Assembly (NCBI RefSeq): GCF_041261205.1
Contig: NZ_JBGCCH010000004.1
Span: forward strand, 372,001-436,000
Source: Catenulispora sp. MAP5-51
GTDB lineage: Bacteria > Actinomycetota > Actinomycetes > Streptomycetales > Catenulisporaceae
Reading direction: 5' to 3'
Length of the DNA: 64,000 nt
The position numbers and the translations under genes were made by a program. Each line of letters begins with the position of its first letter. Position 1 is the first letter of the stretch. The notes under the pieces were generated by a model, which ran no database searches, had not been told where the DNA came from, and saw only the letters and a list, made by a program, of their open reading frames with translations. Below, piece after piece: positions 1 through 6,482 of this stretch.

Positions 1-230
1 TCCTGGACGTCGACGAGGACGGCGTGCTGCTGGAGGTCGAGGTGCCCGGCAAGAAGAAGGGGCAGCCGTCGACCACCCAGGAGCGGCGGCTGGCCTTCGC
101 CGAGGTCGCCAAGGCGCGCGTGGAGATCGAGTTCAACCGCAAGGACGACGACGAGGCCGACGAGGCCGACGAGGACTACGAGGACGACGCCGCCGCCATC
201 GAGGACGTCGACGAGGACGAGGAGGGCTGA
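1..230 (+). CDS. rimP: RimP ribosome maturation factor, C-terminal part
   Basis: The window opens inside this gene; about 76 C-terminal residues are visible, in frame from position 3 to the TGA at 228-230. RimP binds the 30S subunit and assists its late assembly. The piece has the end of the C-terminal barrel (strand LLEVEVPG, then a KKKG basic turn) and closes with about 28 residues that are mostly Asp and Glu. The assignment rests on that region and on its place 5 bp before nusA, the standard bacterial order. The acidic tail is longer than in the E. coli protein. Confidence 0.85.
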   Translation, partial: LDVDEDGVLLEVEVPGKKKGQPSTTQERRLAFAEVAKARVEIEFNRKDDDEADEADEDYEDDAAAIEDVDEDEEG

Positions 231-235
231 CGACC

Positions 236-1210
236 ATGGACATCCCCACGAGTGCATTGCGCGACCTGGAGAAGGACCGCGGGATCCCCTTCGAGAAGCT
301 GGTCGAGGACATCGAGGCGGCGCTGCTGATCGCCTACAAGCGCACCGACGGCGCCAAGGCCCGGGCCCGGGTCCAGGTCGACCGGGGCAGCGGCCACGTC
401 ACCGTGTGGGCCGTGGAGGACATCGAGGACGGCACCACCCGGGAGTACGACGACACCCCGAACGAGTTCGGCCGCATCGCCTCCACCACCGCCAAGCAGG
501 TGATCCTGCAGCGGCTGCGGGACCACGAGGACGAGCAGACCTTCGGGGAGTTCTCCGGCCGCAAGGGCGACCTGATCACCGGCGTGGTGCAGCAGGGCCG
601 CGACCCGCGCGCGGTGCTGGTGAACATCGGCAAGATCGAGGGCACCCTCCCGGCCGCCGAGCAGGTCCCCGGCGAGGAGTACCGGCACGGCGAGCGCCTG
701 AAGTGCTACGTGGTGGACGTCCGCCGCGGCCAGCGCGGCCCCCAGGTGACCCTCTCGCGCACGCACCCGGACCTGGTGAAGAAGCTGTTCGCGCTGGAGG
801 TCCCGGAGATCGCCGAGGGCGCGGTGGAGATCACCGCGATCGCCCGCGAGGCCGGCCACCGCACCAAGATCGCGGTCCGCTCGCACCGCGCCGGGGTGAA
901 CGCCAAGGGCGCCTGCATCGGCCCGATGGGCGCGCGGGTGCGCAACGTGATGGCCGAGCTGCACGGCGAGAAGATCGACATCGTGGACTGGTCCGAGGAC
1001 CCGGCCGAGATGGTCGGCAACGCGCTGTCCCCGGCCCGGGTGTCCAAGGTCCAGGTCGTCGACCTGGACCAGCGCAGCGCCCGGGTGATCGTGCCGGACT
1101 TCCAGCTCTCGCTGGCCATCGGCAAGGAGGGCCAGAACGCGCGGCTGGCGGCGCGGCTGACCGGCTGGCGGATCGACATCCGCTCGGACGCGGAGCCGGT
1201 GACGGAGTAG
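236..1210 (+). CDS. nusA: Transcription termination/antitermination factor NusA
   Basis: NusA binds RNA polymerase and nascent RNA and modulates pausing, termination and antitermination. The 324-residue product has an N-terminal polymerase-binding domain (about 1-125), an S1 domain (about 130-200, from GDLITGVV), KH1 with [10 protein letters not shown] and KH2 with [14 protein letters not shown] near the end. It stops after KH2 and lacks the acidic repeats of the E. coli protein, as is usual in actinobacteria. It starts with ATG 5 bp after rimP, so the two are cotranscribed. A very strong hairpin follows at once, and ylxR-infB, the usual next genes, lie 4.8 kb away. Confidence 0.96.
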   Translation: MDIPTSALRDLEKDRGIPFEKLVEDIEAALLIAYKRTDGAKARARVQVDRGSGHVTVWAVEDIEDGTTREYDDTPNEFGRIASTTAKQVILQRLRDHEDEQTFGEFSGRKGDLITGVVQQGRDPRAVLVNIGKIEGTLPAAEQVPGEEYRHGERLKCYVVDVRRGQRGPQVTLSRTHPDLVKKLFALEVPEIAEGAVEITAIAREAGHRTKIAVRSHRAGVNAKGACIGPMGARVRNVMAELHGEKIDIVDWSEDPAEMVGNALSPARVSKVQVVDLDQRSARVIVPDFQLSLAIGKEGQNARLAARLTGWRIDIRSDAEPVTE

Positions 1211-1217
1211 CGAGCAC

Positions 1218-1257
1218 TGCCAATAAGGGCCCTCCTTCAGGAGGGCCCTTATTGGCA
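1218..1257 (+). terminator. Perfect 19-bp hairpin after nusA
   Basis: Arms 1218-1236 and 1239-1257 are exact reverse complements; allowing a four-base loop, about 18 pairs form. It has no T tract, as is common for terminators in high-GC actinomycetes. It lies 8 bp after the nusA stop and probably ends the rimP-nusA transcript. Confidence 0.85.
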
Positions 1258-1314
1258 TGCAACGGTCTGTCGGCATCCTGCTGTCTTGGGTGTCATGACT
1301 AACCGACCAAGGCG

Positions 1315-1890
1315 GTGGGGGCAGTGAGACATGCCGAGGGGTTGGACGGGGAGGGGACGGCGGGCTCTGGGGCGGCGAGCCGTGAGGCACCGGGCACCGA
1401 GGCGGAGTTCCGCGAGTTCGCGATCGGCCGCTGGCCGGCGCTGGTCCGGTTCGCCTACGGCCTCACCGGCGACACCGGCCACGCCGAGGACCTGGCCCAG
1501 ATCACGCTGTCGAAGGCGTACGCGTCCTGGGGCCGGGTCCGGCGCGCCGACGATCCTGACGCCTACGTCCGCCGCATCTTGATCAACGCGCACCACACCC
1601 GGTTCCGCAAGCGCCGGGTCCGGGAGATGACCGGGCCGCACCTGCCCGAACCGGTGACCGCCGACGGCACCGACGCCCTGGACCAGCGCAGCGACCTGAT
1701 AGCGGCGCTCATGGAGCTGCCCCCGAAACAGCGCGCGGTGGTGATGCTGCGCTACTGGGACGGACTGACCGAGACCCAGGCCGCGGCGGTGCTCGGCTGC
1801 TCGGTCGGCAACGTCAAGAGCCAGGCCTCGCGCGCTCTGGCCAAGCTCCGCACCAGCCCTCAGCTCCAGGACGGGAGCCTGCCATGCTGA
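1315..1890 (+). CDS. ECF RNA polymerase sigma factor, SigE-like family
   Basis: A small sigma-70 factor of about 190 residues that would direct RNA polymerase to a limited promoter set. Region 2 is visible from FREFAIGRWPALVRFAYGLTGD through AEDLAQITLSKAYASW and YVRRILINAHHTRFRKRR. Region 4 has the helix-turn-helix LPPKQRAVVMLRYWDGLTETQAA. The alternative GTG at 1324 is equally plausible, because GC-rich Shine-Dalgarno-like sequence precedes both. The stop overlaps the next start (ATGCTGA), the arrangement of a sigma factor and its regulator. Its signal and target genes cannot be read from sequence. Confidence 0.9.
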   Translation: MGAVRHAEGLDGEGTAGSGAASREAPGTEAEFREFAIGRWPALVRFAYGLTGDTGHAEDLAQITLSKAYASWGRVRRADDPDAYVRRILINAHHTRFRKRRVREMTGPHLPEPVTADGTDALDQRSDLIAALMELPPKQRAVVMLRYWDGLTETQAAAVLGCSVGNVKSQASRALAKLRTSPQLQDGSLPC

Positions 1891-2969
1891 ACGACGAACT
1901 GCTCGAAGAGCGCCTGCACTGGGACCTGGACCGGGTCCGGCCGGGCGTCGTGCCGCTGGACGCGCTGGTCGGTCACGGCCGGGTGATCAAGGCCAGGCGG
2001 CGCGCGGGGCTCGCGGCCGGACTGGCGGCGGTGGCGGCGCTGGCGGTCGGCGTGCCGACGGTGCTGAGCGGTGGCGGGTCGGCGGGGGTGTCCAGCGGGG
2101 GGCACCGGACCGTGCTGGCGTCGGGGACGATCGACGGCAAGGAGTGGTCTTTCGTGACGGAAGACCCGGTCCCTGTCCACTGCCCGGGTGACGTGTCGGG
2201 GCGGTGGGGCACGACTAGCGCGGAAAGCTGCCTGGGAGAATTCCCTGCGGCGACCGACCCGGTGTCCCTCACCAGCAGTGGTGGCTTCGGCGAGGTGGAT
2301 TTCTACATCGCCCAGCTGCGGGCGGATGTGGACCATGTGACGCTGACCGGGACCGACGGTGCGGTGTGGACCCCGACTGTCGCGCGGGTCTCCGGCCGCC
2401 GCTATGCGCTCTTCGCGGTGCCGCCCAAGCAGGGCATCGCGCGCCTCGATACGTACGCCCCCGATGGGAAGGCCATCGCGTATACGGTGCCGTATATCGG
2501 GCCGGCCGATATGCCGAATCTGGTCGAGACCTGGTACCCGGCTGGGACGACGCCGACGCAGGCGGCGGTAAAGCAGACCCTCCTTTCGGACACGATGGCG
2601 CCCGCGTCGACGCTGGTGACGGCCACGGTCGACATGGGCCCGTTCGGCGTGTGCTTCCAGGTGTCGGTGCCACAAGGCTTGACCGGGGCCACCGGCTTCG
2701 GCCCCGACTGCTCGTCGGCGGCCCCGCCGGCCGCGACCGTGCTGTCCCTGCGCGACTACCAGCTCGGTGCGCGCGACCTGAAGCTGGCCGATGTGAACAA
2801 CGCGGTCGATCATGTGGTCGCCACGCTGTCCGACGGGACCACCTCTCGGCTCATCCCGCTCCGGGTCGGCGGCCGATCGTTCGTCGTCACCTTCCTCGCG
2901 CCCGGCGTCAAGCTCGTGGGCGCGACGGCGTACGGCGCCTCCGGCGATCAGCTCGCGAAGACGCCGTAG
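1884..2969 (+). CDS. Membrane-anchored partner of the ECF sigma factor (unknown function)
   Basis: 361 residues, overlapping the sigma gene by 7 bp, so the two are translationally coupled. A short N-terminal cytoplasmic part (about 1-37) is followed by one transmembrane helix (about 38-60, Ala/Leu/Val rich). The rest, about 300 residues rich in Ser/Thr/Gly, would be extracellular. This single-pass topology fits an anti-sigma factor or sensor, but no zinc-binding anti-sigma motif or named domain is visible, so the role is inferred from position only. It converges with the next gene, leaving 14 bp. Confidence 0.7.
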   Translation: MLNDELLEERLHWDLDRVRPGVVPLDALVGHGRVIKARRRAGLAAGLAAVAALAVGVPTVLSGGGSAGVSSGGHRTVLASGTIDGKEWSFVTEDPVPVHCPGDVSGRWGTTSAESCLGEFPAATDPVSLTSSGGFGEVDFYIAQLRADVDHVTLTGTDGAVWTPTVARVSGRRYALFAVPPKQGIARLDTYAPDGKAIAYTVPYIGPADMPNLVETWYPAGTTPTQAAVKQTLLSDTMAPASTLVTATVDMGPFGVCFQVSVPQGLTGATGFGPDCSSAAPPAATVLSLRDYQLGARDLKLADVNNAVDHVVATLSDGTTSRLIPLRVGGRSFVVTFLAPGVKLVGATAYGASGDQLAKTP

Positions 2970-2983
2970 CCCAACAGGGGGTG

Positions 2984-3385
2984 TCAGACCGCCTTGGCGA
3001 CCGCCTCGGCGACGGAGACGTCCTGGTCCACCAGACCACCGGAGACGCCGACCGCGCCGATGACTGTGCCGTCGGCGGCGGCCAGCGGCAGGCCGCCGCC
3101 GAAGGACACCAGGCCGCCGTTGGTGGCCTCGATGCCGTAGATCGGGCCGCCGGGCTGGGACATCTCGCCGAGGACGGCGCTCGGCATCGGGAACAGCGCG
3201 GAGGTCCGCGCCTTGCGCTGGGCGAGGTCGACGGAGCCCAGCCAGGCTCCGTCCATGCGCTGGAAGGCCACGAGGTTTCCGGCGGTGTCGACGATCGCGA
3301 TGCTCATGGCGACGCCGATCCCGGCGGCGGCCTCCTGGCCGGCGGCGACGATGCGGGTGGTGGTTTCGATGTTCAGAGTGCTCAT
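2984..3385 (-). CDS. GlcG/HbpS family (DUF336) protein
   Basis: 133 residues with the family pattern: N-terminal helix, then MSIAIVDTAGNLVAFQRMDGAW, SVDLAQRKARTSA, the glycine-rich PGGPIYGIEATNGGLVSFGGGLP and GAVGVSGG near the C terminus. The family includes the secreted haem-binding protein HbpS of Streptomyces and GlcG of glycolate operons. No signal peptide is present, so this copy is probably cytoplasmic. It is transcribed away from an XRE regulator across 102 bp, which suggests regulator and target. Ligand unknown. Confidence 0.85.
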   Translation of the reverse strand: MSTLNIETTTRIVAAGQEAAAGIGVAMSIAIVDTAGNLVAFQRMDGAWLGSVDLAQRKARTSALFPMPSAVLGEMSQPGGPIYGIEATNGGLVSFGGGLPLAAADGTVIGAVGVSGGLVDQDVSVAEAVAKAV

Positions 3386-3487
3386 GGCGACCAGCGTCGT
3401 CCGGGTCGGCCGGGGCAACCAGAGCTCACCTGTTCCTGGGGACGGCAGCCCCAGGAACGCGGGCGGCCCGGATGGGATGCTGGAGAC

Positions 3488-4324
3488 GTGAGCGAGCTTG
3501 GTGATTTCCTCAAGTCGAAGCGTGCGGCTGTCGCGCCGGAGTCCGTGGGCCTGCCCGCGGTCGGGAACCCGCGGCGCGTGCGCGGGCTGCGCCGGGAGGA
3601 GGTGGCCCAGCTCGCGGCCATGAGCGTGGACCACTACACGCGCTTGGAGCAGGGCCGCGTCACCACGGCCTCGGACAGCGTGCTGAACGGCATCGCCATG
3701 GCGCTGCGCCTGACCGAGGCCGAGCGCACCTACCTGGGGATCCTGGCGCAGCCGCCGACGCGTCCCCGGAGCACCGCCGCCGAACCGGCCGGCGGCACCG
3801 TCGTCGGCCCGCTGGTGTGGCACCTGCTGGACGCCATGCGGGACGTTCCGGCCCTGGTCATCGACCCGCGGGGGGACATCGTCGGCTGGAACGCGCTCGC
3901 CGTGGCGCTCTACTTCGACTTCGCCGAGATGCCGCCGCGCGAGCGGAACATGATCCGCATGCTGTTCCTGGAGCCGCGGGTCCGGGGCATGCACCGCAAC
4001 TGGGAGGAGGTCGCCTCGGTCAGCGTTGCGCGGATGCGCATGAGCGTCGGCCTGATGCCGGGCGACCGCCGCATGGCGGAGCTGGTGAGCGAGCTGCTGG
4101 ACCGCGACCCGGACTTCCGCCGCTGGTGGGGCGGCCACGAGGTGCGCGCCACGGATACTTTCCGCAAGAGCTTCGACCATCCGGTGGTCGGCCCGATGCT
4201 GCTGGACTGGCAGGCGCTGTCGGTCGCGGCCGATCCGGACCTGACGATGATCGTCTTCACCGCGCCGCCCGGGAGTCCGACCGCGGACTCGCTGCGGATG
4301 CTGGCTTCCTGGGCCGCGGGCTGA
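3488..4324 (+). CDS. XRE-family transcriptional regulator with MmyB-like ligand domain
   Basis: 278 residues from GTG 3488. The N-terminal helix-turn-helix (about 5-75) carries the hallmark RRVRGLRREEVAQLAAMSVDHYTRLEQGR. The C-terminal MmyB-like ligand domain (about 105-275) carries VIDPRGDIVGWNALA and the conserved ending WQALSVAADPDLTMIVFTAPPGSPTADSLRML. Members of this actinobacterial family usually control an adjacent, divergent oxidoreductase or small-molecule gene. Here the divergent neighbour is the GlcG/HbpS-like gene, the likely target. Confidence 0.92.
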   Translation: MSELGDFLKSKRAAVAPESVGLPAVGNPRRVRGLRREEVAQLAAMSVDHYTRLEQGRVTTASDSVLNGIAMALRLTEAERTYLGILAQPPTRPRSTAAEPAGGTVVGPLVWHLLDAMRDVPALVIDPRGDIVGWNALAVALYFDFAEMPPRERNMIRMLFLEPRVRGMHRNWEEVASVSVARMRMSVGLMPGDRRMAELVSELLDRDPDFRRWWGGHEVRATDTFRKSFDHPVVGPMLLDWQALSVAADPDLTMIVFTAPPGSPTADSLRMLASWAAG

Positions 4325-4429
4325 GCTGACTCGCGCGCTGGTCGACCCCGCCCTCGAACGGACCGCGGCCGTGCTCGGCGAACACCCCCTCGGTGCACCG
4401 TGCGCGGCCGCGTCTGCGAGCCGGCCTCC

Positions 4430-5068
4430 TCAGCCGTCTCCGTCCGTGCGCACTTCGTCCTCATGCACCGTCTTGCGCACCGTGTAGTGCAGGTGCGTGA
4501 CCCGGTCGCCCTGCACCACCGTCGTCGGATCGTCGAGCAGCATCTGGCCGTCGGCGTAGTCGCCGAAGAACCGCTTCCCGGAGCCGAAGACCACCGGGAC
4601 CAGCGCCACGTCCAGCTCGTCGACCAGCCCGGCCGCGAAGGCCTGGCCGCCGACGTCGCCGCCGTTGAGGGAGACGTCCCGGTCGGGGCCGGCGACCTCC
4701 TTCGCCTGCGCGATGGCGCTGGCGACGCCGTCGGTCACGAAGGTGAACGGGGCCGCGCCGAGGAGCTCCCAGTCGGTGGGGACGCTGTGCGTCACCACGA
4801 ACACCCGGTCGCCGGCCACCGGGACGCCGTTCCAGCCGTTGGTGATGTCGAACAGCCGGCGGCCGATGACCATCGCGCCGATGCGGGACCACTGGGCGTC
4901 CAGGTAGCTGGCCGAGACCGCCGAGGCCTTGAACGACATGGGCTGGTTCCCCGCGGTGACGGGGGTGTCGCCGTTGAAGTAGAAATCGTGCAGCGGTCCG
5001 ACCTGGTCCTGGTCGGTCGCCAGGAACCCGTCCAGCGAGACCGCGTCGGCCATGACGACCTTGCTCAT
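4430..5068 (-). CDS. Dihydrofolate reductase/RibD C-terminal-like reductase
   Basis: 212 residues of the RibD C-terminal / dihydrofolate-reductase-like fold. The N terminus VVMADAVSLDGFLA, the central IGAMVIGRRLFDITNGW and DVSLNGGDVGGQAFAAGLVDELDVALVPVVFGSGKRFF are typical. The family binds NADPH, but most members such as YyaP have no known substrate, so a folate role should not be assumed. It is the last gene of a leftward operon with an SRPBCC protein (4-bp gap) and an ArsR regulator. Confidence 0.88.
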   Translation of the reverse strand: MSKVVMADAVSLDGFLATDQDQVGPLHDFYFNGDTPVTAGNQPMSFKASAVSASYLDAQWSRIGAMVIGRRLFDITNGWNGVPVAGDRVFVVTHSVPTDWELLGAAPFTFVTDGVASAIAQAKEVAGPDRDVSLNGGDVGGQAFAAGLVDELDVALVPVVFGSGKRFFGDYADGQMLLDDPTTVVQGDRVTHLHYTVRKTVHEDEVRTDGDG

Positions 5069-5072
5069 CCGC

Positions 5073-5567
5073 TCACACTCCCCGGGCCAGCAGCTCGGTC
5101 AGCCGCGCCATCGACTCCTCGATACCGTGCGCCATTCCGGACGCCAGCGCACCTTCACGGGTCTGCATCGAGGGGAACACCGAGTGCGTCGTCACCCGGG
5201 TCCCGCCCTCCACCTCGGTGAACCGGCAGATGTCGAGCTTCACCTCGTCCGGCACGCCCTCGTACTCGAAGGTCTGGATGATCAGCCGGTCGGCCTCCAC
5301 CGTGTGGAACACGCCGTGGAACCCGGCGCGCCGGTCGCCGAGGTGGCCGCCGTGGTGGATGTAGCGGTAGCTGCCGCCTGGGCGCGCGTCGTACTCCTCG
5401 ATGTCCATCTCCAGGTCGCGCGGGCCCAGCCACTGGGCGACCAGCTTCGGGTTGGTGTACGCGCGGAACAGCTGCGCCGGGGTGGCGTCGAAGTCGCGGG
5501 TCACGTCCAGGAACGGGGTGCCCTCGGGGGCCTCGATGGTCGTGGGATTGGTGGGATTGGTGCTCAT
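5073..5567 (-). CDS. SRPBCC/AHSA1-domain protein
   Basis: 164 residues with the START/Bet v1-like AHSA1 fold: DVTRDFDATPAQLFRAYTNPKLVAQWLGPRDLEMDI, GGSYRYIHHGG, GVFHTVEADRLIIQTFEYEG and a C-terminal helix with MARLTELLA. Such proteins have a hydrophobic ligand cavity and are very often encoded with an ArsR-type regulator, as here. The start ATG overlaps the arsR stop (ATGA). The molecular role is not known. Confidence 0.9.
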   Translation of the reverse strand: MSTNPTNPTTIEAPEGTPFLDVTRDFDATPAQLFRAYTNPKLVAQWLGPRDLEMDIEEYDARPGGSYRYIHHGGHLGDRRAGFHGVFHTVEADRLIIQTFEYEGVPDEVKLDICRFTEVEGGTRVTTHSVFPSMQTREGALASGMAHGIEESMARLTELLARGV

Positions 5568-5905
5568 CGTCCTTCCTCCTCTTTCAGTGCTTCCAGGACT
5601 GCGTCGAGCTTGCGGAAGCGGCTCTCGGCGGCCAGCCGATAGCCGTCGATCCAGCTCGTCAGCGCCTCCAGGGCTGCGGGGTCCAGGTGGCAGGGCCGGC
5701 GCTGGCCGTCGCGGCTGCGGGTGATCAGGCCGGCGTCCTCCAGGACCCCGATGTGCCGGGAGACCGCCTGCTTGGTGATCGGGAACAGGTCCGCGAGTTC
5801 GTTCACGGTGGCCTCGCCGCGGGACAGCCGCGCGATGATCGCCCGGCGCACCGGGTCGCCCAGCGCGGTAAACGCCCGGTCCAGGGCCGTTTCGTCGTCA
5901 ACCAT
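5564..5905 (-). CDS. ArsR-family winged-helix repressor
   Basis: 113 residues from ATG at 5905; an in-frame TTG at 5917 is less likely. The winged helix reads ALGDPVRRAIIARLSRGEATVNELADLFPITKQAVSRHIGVLEDAGLI followed by the wing TRSRDGQRRPCHLD. The product lacks the metal-binding ELCVCDL motif of classical ArsR and belongs to the large non-metal subgroup paired with SRPBCC genes. It heads the three-gene leftward operon and probably represses its own promoter through the repeats at 5909-5935. Confidence 0.9.
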   Translation of the reverse strand: MVDDETALDRAFTALGDPVRRAIIARLSRGEATVNELADLFPITKQAVSRHIGVLEDAGLITRSRDGQRRPCHLDPAALEALTSWIDGYRLAAESRFRKLDAVLEALKEEEGR

Positions 5906-5908
5906 AGT

Positions 5909-5974
5909 GTTAATCAACCATCTCGTTAATCAACCGATGTGTTGACTATAAGTCCGGGGCTGACCCGCCGTCAA
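5909..5974 (-). promoter_or_regulatory. Promoter and candidate operator of the arsR operon
   Basis: On the minus strand there is TTGACG (5974-5969), an 18-bp spacer and TATAGT (5950-5945), close to the housekeeping consensus. Just downstream, near the expected transcript start, an 11-bp sequence (GTTAATCAACC on the plus strand) occurs twice, at 5909-5919 and 5925-5935, 16 bp apart. Each copy contains the short dyad GTT-N4-AAC. This fits an autoregulatory ArsR operator. Confidence 0.6.
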
Positions 5975-6006
5975 TAACCCGGCGAACGCCGGTGTGATCC
6001 AGGCGC

Positions 6007-6020
6007 TAGACTGAAGGGTG
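6007..6020 (+). promoter_or_regulatory. Candidate leaderless promoter of ylxR
   Basis: TAGACT (6007-6012) matches the actinobacterial -10 pattern TANNNT and ends 5 bp before the GTG start at 6018. Transcription could therefore begin at the start codon. No convincing -35 element and no ribosome-binding site are seen. Inferred only. Confidence 0.45.
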
Positions 6021-6314
6021 TCCAGCCAGACGGATGTTCCTGCACGCCCTGCCGCATCGGCACGTCCCGTACCGGTGCGCACTTGTGTGGGTTGCAGGGC
6101 AAAAGCGGCGAAGACGGAGCTGCTGCGTGTCGTGGCGGTCGAGGGCGCTGTCGTCCCCGACCTGCGAGGGCGGTCGCCCGGACGTGGAGCCCATCTCCAC
6201 CCCGATCCGGGATGCCTGGCCCTCGCCGAGAAGCGGCGGGCGTTCCCGCGGGCGCTGCGGGTCGATGGTCCGTTGGAAACAACGGAGGTCCGCGCGTTGT
6301 TGGAAAGCAGCTGA
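6018..6314 (+). CDS. ylxR: YlxR family RNA-binding protein
   Basis: 98 residues from GTG 6018. The conserved core is VRTCVGCRAKAAKTELLRVV, followed by GRGAHLHPDPGCLALAEKRRAFPRAL, the pattern of the YlxR/DUF448 family encoded between nusA and infB in most bacteria. The fold resembles nucleic-acid-binding proteins and some members affect transcription, but the cellular role is not settled. Here the gene is cut off from nusA by the accessory block at 1.3-5.9 kb and seems to have its own promoter. Confidence 0.93.
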   Translation: MSSQTDVPARPAASARPVPVRTCVGCRAKAAKTELLRVVAVEGAVVPDLRGRSPGRGAHLHPDPGCLALAEKRRAFPRALRVDGPLETTEVRALLESS

Positions 6315-6390
6315 AGCAAGACATCCCTGTCCGCGTCAGGTGCGTGGAACAGAGAACCCAGTACTAGTCGGAAGCAGGTCGAGTCAGGCG

Positions 6391-6439
6391 ATGAGCACTC
6401 GATGAGCAGCAACACGCGATGAGTACGCCCATGCAGTAA
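6391..6439 (+). promoter_or_regulatory. infB leader with three overlapping mini-ORFs
   Basis: Three tiny reading frames are chained by ATGA overlaps: 6391-6405 (MSTR), 6402-6422 (MSSNTR) and 6419-6439 (MSTPMQ, ending TAA). Each new ATG lies across the stop of the one before. A GC-rich imperfect hairpin (about 6445-6469) follows, then the infB ribosome-binding site AGAAGGAG (6471-6478). The arrangement suggests a translated leader that could couple ribosome traffic to infB expression. No strong ribosome-binding site precedes the first ATG. Function is inferred. Confidence 0.45.
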
Positions 6440-6482
6440 CCAGACGGCTTCGCGAACAGGCGCGGGCCGAAGAAGGAGTGAA

